Assembly: GCA_004554255.1 (NCBI GenBank)
Contig: SFNC01000054.1
Span: 1-12,652, forward strand
DNA: 12,652 bases
Reading direction: 5' to 3'
From: Bacteroidales bacterium
Lineage (GTDB): Bacteria; Bacteroidota; Bacteroidia; Bacteroidales; Muribaculaceae
Shown here one piece after another: positions 7,672-12,652 of this stretch. The notes below the pieces were generated by a model. It saw only the letters and a program-made list of their open reading frames with translations. It did not search any database and had not been told where the DNA came from. The stretch's first letter is position 1; the number at the start of each line of letters is the position of its first letter. Made by a program: the position numbers and the translations under genes.

Positions 7672-9960
7672 TCAATCAATTATCTGAAAGCGTGCAAACG
7701 CCAAAAGAAGTGTTTTAATGTCGTTACCGGGGAAGGAGACCTTGATACGTGGGCCGCCGGGGTTGTTTCTGTCCACCTCCACAATTGTACCGTGCCCGAA
7801 GGTGGGATGCAGGATGCGAGTGCCAGTTGTGACCTCGTCGTCGCTGTGCTGAGTAAAGTTGCCGGTGTGCGGTTTTGCCGCCGGAGCAGAAGTTCTGCGA
7901 GGCGCAGAGAACTGTGTCGCGGGCCTTGCTGCCGGCCTTGAGAATACCGGTGCAGATGCCTTCCCGAGGTCATTCTCGTCTATTATGCAGATGTACTTGC
8001 GGTCTATGTCACGCAAGAACGGCGATGGCTGAGGGAATACCGTGACGCCATTGCGAAACCGCTGCTGGGTGTAAGACAGCATGCAGAAACGCTTGGCACG
8101 CGTGATTGCCACATACAGCAAGCGGCGCTCCTCCTCAATGTCCGAGATATTGTCCTTGCTGAGTGACGAAGGGAGCAGGTCGTCCTCCACACCCACAACA
8201 AATACATTGGCGAATTCGAGTCCCTTTGCCGAATGGATAGTCATCATTGTCACACGGTCCTCGGACTGGTCGGCGTCCGGAATCTCGGCATCGGTTTTCA
8301 GCGACAGCTCGGCCATGAAGTCCGTCATTGACACCTGGTCGGCCATGCCCTGTTCTATACGGCTCTCCACGAAGGCTACGGCCTCGGACAGCAGCTCGTT
8401 GATGTTCTCCGACTTGGCGATGTTCTCCGGCGTGCGGTCGTGCACATAGCTCTGCATTATGCCGGTCTTGTATATTGCCTGGCGGGCGATGACATCGGCA
8501 GACTGACCGCTCTCCACCAGATGGTTGAGCGTGCCTACTATCTCCACAAAGGCATTGAGCTTGGAGGCAGTGCCCTTGTTGATATTAAGTGTGTACATCC
8601 CCGGATTGGTTATTACCGTCCACAGGCTAACTTGCGCGTCCAGGGCCACGGACACAACCTTCTTCATGGTTGTCTGCCCTATTCCGCGGGCGGGGATGTT
8701 AATTACGCGCTGCAGAGCCTCGTCATCGTCGGGATTTATGGCAAGTCTGAAGTATGCCACCACGTCCTTTACCTCCTTGCGGGCGTAGAAGGACAGCCCG
8801 CCGTAAATGCGGTACGGGATGTTACGGCGGCGCAGAGCCTCCTCCAGGACACGGCTCTGGGCGTTGGTGCGGTAAAGGATGGCATAGTCGTCGTACGATC
8901 CGCGCTCGGTGCGTTTGAGCTGGCTTATCCTTGCGGCAACGAGGGCGGCCTCCTCGTAGTCGGAGTAGCTCTTGACCACCTCAATGCGGTTTCCGGCACC
9001 GTTGGTGGAGAAGACATTCTTGGGAATCTGCGCCATGTTGTGGGCGATGAGCGTGCCGGCGGCGTTGATGATATTCTCGGTGGAGCGGTAGTTCTGCTCC
9101 AGCTTGAACATCTCCAGGCGCGGGAAAGAGCGCTTTAAGTTGAGGATATTACTGATGTTTGCGCCACGGAAGGAGTAGATGCTCTGCGCATCGTCGCCCA
9201 CGACACACACATTCTGTTCGTCTCCGGCGAGCATGGCCACAATGTTGTGCTGTGCGAAGTTGGTGTCCTGGTACTCGTCCACCAGAATGTACCTGAAAAA
9301 CTCGCGGTAGTGCCGCAGAATGTCCGGGTTGTCACGCAGGAGGACGTTAGTGTTAAACAGCAGATCGTCAAAGTCCATAGCCTGAGCGACACGGCAACGG
9401 CTGACATATCCGGCATAAATCAAGCCGAATTTCGGGCGTCCTGCGCGACGGTCGTCCTGCGCGGCGGCATTGTCGGCCAGGTACTGCTGAGGCGAAACCA
9501 GAGCATTCTTGAGGTTGGAAATGGCGTTTGCCACCGTTGCGGGCTTGTATACCTTCTCGTCCAGGTCCATGTCCTTTATTATGGTCTTGATGAGCGACCT
9601 GGAGTCCGAGGTGTCGTAGATGGTGTAGTTCTGCTTATAGCCGATGCGGTCGGCGTTCTGGCGTAGAATGCGTGCGAAAATGGAGTGGAAGGTGCCCATC
9701 CACAGCCGGCTCGCCACCTTTTCGCCGCTGAGAGCGGTGATACGGTCGCGCATCTCGCGGGCGGCCTTGTTGGTGAATGTCAGCGCCATAATGCGGTAGG
9801 GCTCATAGCCCTTGGCGAGCAGGTGCACAATCTTATACGTAAGCACACGGGTTTTGCCAGACCCGGCGCCGGCTATTACCAGCTCGGGGCCGTCCAGATA
9901 CTCAACGGCAGCGCGCTGAGCCGGGTTGAGTTCGTCCAGATATGAAACAGCGTCACTCAT
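7672..9960 (-). CDS. uvrD: UvrD/PcrA-type superfamily 1 DNA helicase
   Basis: ATP-dependent 3'-5' DNA helicase for nucleotide-excision/mismatch repair and removal of stalled complexes. It has 762 residues from the ATG at 9960. All SF1A motifs are present in order: Q-motif LNPAQRAAV (11-19), Walker A GAGSGKT (31-37), Ia TFTNKAAREM (61-70), II DEYQD (228-232), III VVGDDAQSIYSFRG (253-266), IV QNYRS (289-293), V TIHSAKGLEF (574-583) and VI EEERRLLYVAITRAK (about 609-623). An Ala/Pro-rich linker (about 668-710) leads to a C-terminal Tudor-like domain with HPTFGHGTI, as in PcrA/UvrD, where it contacts RNA polymerase. A GTG one codon upstream (9963) is an alternative start. The ATG shares one base with the DUF4250 stop (TGATG), so translation is coupled. 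Confidence 0.96.
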   Translation of the reverse strand: MSDAVSYLDELNPAQRAAVEYLDGPELVIAGAGSGKTRVLTYKIVHLLAKGYEPYRIMALTFTNKAAREMRDRITALSGEKVASRLWMGTFHSIFARILRQNADRIGYKQNYTIYDTSDSRSLIKTIIKDMDLDEKVYKPATVANAISNLKNALVSPQQYLADNAAAQDDRRAGRPKFGLIYAGYVSRCRVAQAMDFDDLLFNTNVLLRDNPDILRHYREFFRYILVDEYQDTNFAQHNIVAMLAGDEQNVCVVGDDAQSIYSFRGANISNILNLKRSFPRLEMFKLEQNYRSTENIINAAGTLIAHNMAQIPKNVFSTNGAGNRIEVVKSYSDYEEAALVAARISQLKRTERGSYDDYAILYRTNAQSRVLEEALRRRNIPYRIYGGLSFYARKEVKDVVAYFRLAINPDDDEALQRVINIPARGIGQTTMKKVVSVALDAQVSLWTVITNPGMYTLNINKGTASKLNAFVEIVGTLNHLVESGQSADVIARQAIYKTGIMQSYVHDRTPENIAKSENINELLSEAVAFVESRIEQGMADQVSMTDFMAELSLKTDAEIPDADQSEDRVTMMTIHSAKGLEFANVFVVGVEDDLLPSSLSKDNISDIEEERRLLYVAITRAKRFCMLSYTQQRFRNGVTVFPQPSPFLRDIDRKYICIIDENDLGKASAPVFSRPAARPATQFSAPRRTSAPAAKPHTGNFTQHSDDEVTTGTRILHPTFGHGTIVEVDRNNPGGPRIKVSFPGNDIKTLLLAFARFQIID

Positions 9961-10142
9961 CACCAGAAACGGTTGTGCTCGGCGCTGTACTCGAATCCGG
10001 CATCGGCGAGTTTCTTCACCAGTTCGTCACGATTTATGTTGAGGTCATCGCACAGAGCGTCAAGGCCCTGCGGATAAGAGTCGCGGAGTTTCATATTAAT
10101 ATAGCAGAGCAGCATACAGCTGTCCTGAGGGAGTTGGTCCAT
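9960..10142 (-). CDS. DUF4250 family small protein
   Basis: A 60-residue soluble protein of unknown function. The sequence pattern (LPQDSCMLLCYINMKLRD at 4-21, then LDALCDDLNINRDELVKKLA at 28-47 and the ending FEYSAEHNRFW) matches what I recall of DUF4250, a family found in Bacteroidetes and Firmicutes. The central part reads like a short helix-turn-helix-type helical bundle, but DNA binding is not shown. It starts 37 bp after the murF-alr stop, and its stop shares a base with the helicase ATG. Its tight coupling to a repair helicase may be meaningful or may be operon packing. Confidence 0.88.
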   Translation of the reverse strand: MDQLPQDSCMLLCYINMKLRDSYPQGLDALCDDLNINRDELVKKLADAGFEYSAEHNRFW

Positions 10143-10179
10143 ATCAGTGCTGTTGTTTCAATGGTTAAGTATAAAAGAA

Positions 10180-12468
10180 TCACTCGCGGAAGTAAAGACG
10201 CTGAACGCGAGGAGATATACGTGCGATTACCTCGTACGGGATGGTGCCCAGGACATCTGAGATGCGTTGGATTGGCGCCTCGGGGCCGAAAATCTGAACC
10301 TCGGAGCCGACCGCGGCCAACGGTGCGTCTGTTACATCTATCATGCACAAGTCCATGCAGATATTGCCGACCGTGGGGCACATCGTGCCTTCAACAAGGA
10401 AGTGTGCGTTTCCGTTTCCGAGGTGACGGTCTATGCCATCGGCGTAACCCACAGGGATAGTGGCGATTACCGACGGGCGAGTGAGCACGCCGCGGCAGCC
10501 GTATCCTACCGTTGCTCCGGCGGGGTATTCGCTTACGGCTATGATGCGAGTCACCAGCTTTGCCACCGTTGTGAGCGGGGGCGTCACGTCGCGGAGCGAC
10601 GGATCCGGGAGAATGCCGTAGAGGCCTATGCCGAGGCGGGCGAACTCGTATATATGGTCCTTTGCGTAGCGGGTTATGCCTGCGGTGTTGAGGATATGGC
10701 GTGGAATGCTGTGGCCCAGGGCGTTGCAGAGAGAGTCTGTCATACGTCTGAAAAGTGCCAGCTGCCCATTGGTATAGTTGTCCTTATCCAGGCAATCGGC
10801 GGTAGCGAGATGGCTGAATACCGACGCGATGTGTATGCGCGGGTGCCGTTTGAGACACTCCACAAAGGGCATAATATCATCCTCATGCAAGCCTACGCGG
10901 TGCATTCCCGTGTCCAGCTTAAGGTGGACATTAATGTCCGAGACACCCTCGGCATCGGCGTATTCCTCCAGCATGGCGAGCATGTCCTCCGAACCGTCTA
11001 TAATGGTGGGTTCCAAGTGGTTGGCGAATATAGCGCGCATGTTCTCGCACCATGGGTCCAGCACCATGATGGGAATGGAGATACCGGCACGGCGGAGAGC
11101 AACACCCTCGTCAACTACGGCCACGGCGACCTTTGCGGCGCCGATGTCCTGCAGAGTGCGGCCCACTTCTATGTCCCCGCATCCGTATCCGAAAGCCTTA
11201 ATCATGCCGATTAGCCGCGTCTGCTTTGGCAACAGACTGCGGTAGGCACGGAAGTTGGCAGCGACAGCGTCAAGATTTATCTCGAGGCGCGTTACGTTAC
11301 GGCGCGTAGTAAGGCTGCTGTAAAGTGCTCGCCCGGCGGCCTTTGAGGTGACATTTATGTAGACATTGGCATCGGACGGGATTACCGCCGAGGACATTTC
11401 GTTCTCGGAGATGACCCTTGTGACACCGAATAGCTGCAGCACGTGCTGCAGGCGGGCATTCACGGCGTCCATCTCCTCGGGATTGCACAGCGGCTCGCCC
11501 AGTACAGCGACAAGGCGGCGGTTGCGGACAGTGCGGCGGCGGACGGTGTCCAGACCGGTAATTATGCCGGAGAGGTCGCAAGTGAAGTGGTCGAAGGCAA
11601 TGGACGCCCCGGCGTCCGTGTCGGCAATGTCTATGCGCGAATTCACGGGCACGGGGACCTCGATGTTGCGTGTCTCCGACATCCCGAGCAACGCCGCGGC
11701 AGCCTTGCGTACCATATCGTCGTTGCCGAAAGCGGGAATCAGACACTTATCCGGGTACATTGCGCGCAACGTCTGCTCAATTATTCGGTTTTCGCCGTTG
11801 TAAAATACCGTGTGACACGAGGCGAAGAGGAGAGCTTTCTCGCGTGCTTTCCCGGCCGGGGAAGCGAAACCGTCGTCGTGCTCGCCGGTGAGCGAGGTGA
11901 AGATGCCGACGGTAGGCTGAATGATGTCGGCGAGGGTCTGCATCTCGCCCATGCGGGATATTCCGGCCTCGAAGATGGCGACCTGAGTGTCGTCCGTTAT
12001 CTCCCACGCCGATAGGGGTACGCCGGTCTGGGAGTTGAAACTGCGGGGCGAGCGCACCACATTTGCCAACGGTGCCATCGCCGCATAGAGCATCTCCTTG
12101 ACTATGGTCTTGCCCCGCGAGCCGGTAATGCCAACTACCTGGCCGGTGAAGCGGCGGCGTCTCCCGCACGCATAGCTACGCAGCACAGCCATCACATCGT
12201 CCACGACGAGGAAGGCGGCATCGGCATATCGCGTTCCGGAGTATGATTCGTCCACAACGAATACACGCACACCGGCAGCATAAAGCTGAGGAATATAATT
12301 GTGGCCGTCGCCCGATGCAGTACGCAGGGCAAAGAAAACTGAAGCGTCGGGGTCGTATAGCGAGCGGCTGTCCGTCAGCGGGACAGAAACAGACCTCTGC
12401 AACAAGTCCTCCGGGCCTATGTAACAGGCGTTTATGGCGGCTGATAGAGTAGCAACAGAATTATCCAT
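10180..12468 (-). CDS. alr: MurF-alanine racemase fusion, with a reduced MurF half
   Basis: A 762-residue fusion typical of Bacteroidetes. Residues 1 to about 390 are MurF-like (D-Ala-D-Ala ligation to UDP-MurNAc-tripeptide); about 392-762 are a PLP alanine racemase making D-Ala. The MurF half keeps GITGSRGKT (113-121, K120), SFNSQTGVPLS (143-153) and FEAGISRMGEM (166-176). The region between about 240 and 280 is very short, and the DxYNxN-like motif reads DHFTCDLSGI (293-302). The racemase half looks complete: PLP lysine K424 in MIKAFGYG, R524 in KLDTGMHRVG, catalytic Tyr656 in VGYG, and the NICMDLCMID block (702-711). From memory, related fusions exceed 800 residues. I chose the ATG at 12468 over a TTG at 12474. 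First gene of the operon. Racemase function is confident; ligase function is doubtful. Confidence 0.93.
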   Translation of the reverse strand: MDNSVATLSAAINACYIGPEDLLQRSVSVPLTDSRSLYDPDASVFFALRTASGDGHNYIPQLYAAGVRVFVVDESYSGTRYADAAFLVVDDVMAVLRSYACGRRRRFTGQVVGITGSRGKTIVKEMLYAAMAPLANVVRSPRSFNSQTGVPLSAWEITDDTQVAIFEAGISRMGEMQTLADIIQPTVGIFTSLTGEHDDGFASPAGKAREKALLFASCHTVFYNGENRIIEQTLRAMYPDKCLIPAFGNDDMVRKAAAALLGMSETRNIEVPVPVNSRIDIADTDAGASIAFDHFTCDLSGIITGLDTVRRRTVRNRRLVAVLGEPLCNPEEMDAVNARLQHVLQLFGVTRVISENEMSSAVIPSDANVYINVTSKAAGRALYSSLTTRRNVTRLEINLDAVAANFRAYRSLLPKQTRLIGMIKAFGYGCGDIEVGRTLQDIGAAKVAVAVVDEGVALRRAGISIPIMVLDPWCENMRAIFANHLEPTIIDGSEDMLAMLEEYADAEGVSDINVHLKLDTGMHRVGLHEDDIMPFVECLKRHPRIHIASVFSHLATADCLDKDNYTNGQLALFRRMTDSLCNALGHSIPRHILNTAGITRYAKDHIYEFARLGIGLYGILPDPSLRDVTPPLTTVAKLVTRIIAVSEYPAGATVGYGCRGVLTRPSVIATIPVGYADGIDRHLGNGNAHFLVEGTMCPTVGNICMDLCMIDVTDAPLAAVGSEVQIFGPEAPIQRISDVLGTIPYEVIARISPRVQRLYFRE

Positions 12469-12490
12469 AATCAATAAAGAATTTTCTACT

Positions 12491-12522
12491 GCAAAGTTAG
12501 CGAAAATCCGCTATATGGCAAG
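12491..12522 (-). promoter_or_regulatory. Bacteroidetes-type promoter for the murF-alr operon
   Basis: On the - strand, TAACTTTGC (12499 to 12491) is a full match to the Bacteroidetes -7 element TAnnTTTG. A -33-like CTTG/TTGC (12522 to 12518) stands 18 bp upstream of it. This spacing is close to the 19-20 bp norm, and the expected start of transcription leaves a leader of about 15-20 nt before the ATG at 12468. It is the only good promoter match seen upstream of the seven-gene array. Confidence 0.72.
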
Positions 12523-12554
12523 TCGTCGGCCCGTGAATTTTGTCAACAAACTGA

Positions 12555-12588
12555 GACCCCGTTCCCCAATATTTGTTAACGCAGGGGC
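12555..12588 (+). repeat. Intergenic palindromic repeat, copy 3
   Basis: Reads GACCCC, then 23 nt containing GTTCCCCAATATTTGTT, then GGGGC. The core is the same as copy 2 at 2319, about 10 kb away, apart from one extra C. An outer inverted repeat, GTCAACAAA (12542-12550) with TTTGTTAAC (12572-12580), matches at 8 of 9 positions and overlaps the element. It lies about 33 bp upstream of the murF-alr promoter and is oriented away from that gene. Confidence 0.75.
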
Positions 12589-12627
12589 GGTGTATTTTCG
12601 AGGAAATTTCGCAAGTTGAAGAGGGAG

Positions 12628-12641
12628 TGTAGCGGGCTACA
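12628..12641. repeat. Near-perfect palindrome TGTAGC-GG-GCTACA
   Basis: Six-base arms separated by two bases, found in the gene-free right end of the window (12469-12652). As RNA it would form a 5-bp stem with a CGGG loop; as DNA it resembles a dimer-binding site. No gene next to it can be assigned because the window ends 11 bp later. The rest of this 184-bp stretch holds only the promoter and repeat copy 3. Confidence 0.45.
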
Positions 12642-12652
12642 TGACCGATGAG

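Larger units (their letters stand above)
4194..12468 (-). other. Probable seven-gene operon murF-alr / DUF4250 / uvrD / porin / chrA / chrA / folC
   Basis: All seven genes are on the - strand. The junctions, in order, are a 37-bp gap, a 1-bp overlap (TGATG), a 2-bp gap, an 18-bp gap, a 4-bp overlap (ATGA) and a 3-bp gap. No T-tract hairpin or second strong promoter was seen between them. A single promoter is visible ahead of the first gene. Co-transcription is an inference from spacing. Confidence 0.7.

Noticed and set aside
7670..7675. TTG start for the porin at 7675
   Set aside because: An ATG two codons later gives a normal signal peptide; TTG starts are rare here.
8440..9138. Long + strand open frame opposite the helicase gene (232 codons)
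   Set aside because: It lies wholly antisense to a helicase with all motifs intact, shows no recognisable domain and reflects codon bias of the real gene.
10267..11214. 315-codon + strand frame opposite murF-alr
   Set aside because: Antisense to the intact racemase half; composition rich in Val/His/Tyr/Cys with no domain pattern.
12469..12474. TTG start for murF-alr at 12474
   Set aside because: The ATG at 12468 fits the promoter position and needs no rare start codon.
12641..12652. Possible gene start ATG ACC GAT GAG at the right edge
   Set aside because: Only four codons are visible, with no way to test the frame.

Overview
The window looks like chromosomal DNA from a Bacteroidales bacterium, probably close to Muribaculaceae (family-level placement is inference). 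Three things point there: a MurF-alanine racemase fusion, a DUF4250 protein and a PorO/P-type outer-membrane porin; start sites with no clear Shine-Dalgarno sequence; and a promoter that matches the Bacteroidetes TTG / TAnnTTTG consensus. No rRNA, tRNA, CRISPR array, transposase or phage gene was seen.

Left part, + strand (1-4189). The window opens inside a Wzc-like polysaccharide co-polymerase/tyrosine autokinase with a tyrosine-rich tail. A 151-bp gap follows, holding two tandem copies of a short repeat and a 9-bp tandem repeat. Then come a YihY/BrkB-family membrane protein with a soluble C-terminal domain and, 18 bp later, ridA.

Right part, - strand (12468 down to 4194). Seven genes lie nearly end to end: murF-alr fusion, DUF4250 protein, uvrD/pcrA-type helicase, porin, two half-size chromate-transporter-family proteins and folC. 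The gaps in transcription order are 37 bp, 1-bp overlap (TGATG), 2 bp, 18 bp, 4-bp overlap (ATGA) and 3 bp. This suggests one operon of about 8.3 kb driven by the promoter near 12.5 kb. It mixes peptidoglycan precursor synthesis, DNA repair, outer- and inner-membrane anion transport and folate synthesis. The operon ends tail-to-tail with ridA, with only 4 bp between the two stop codons.

Most genes are ordinary housekeeping genes. The less ordinary signals are a palindromic intergenic repeat present three times (2286-2316, 2319-2352, 12555-12588), a MurF half that looks shortened and altered in a conserved motif, the Tyr/His-rich tail of the kinase, and a porin joined to a split ChrA pair. No clearly new multi-gene system is evident; the intergenic repeat is the best candidate for something not covered by standard annotation.
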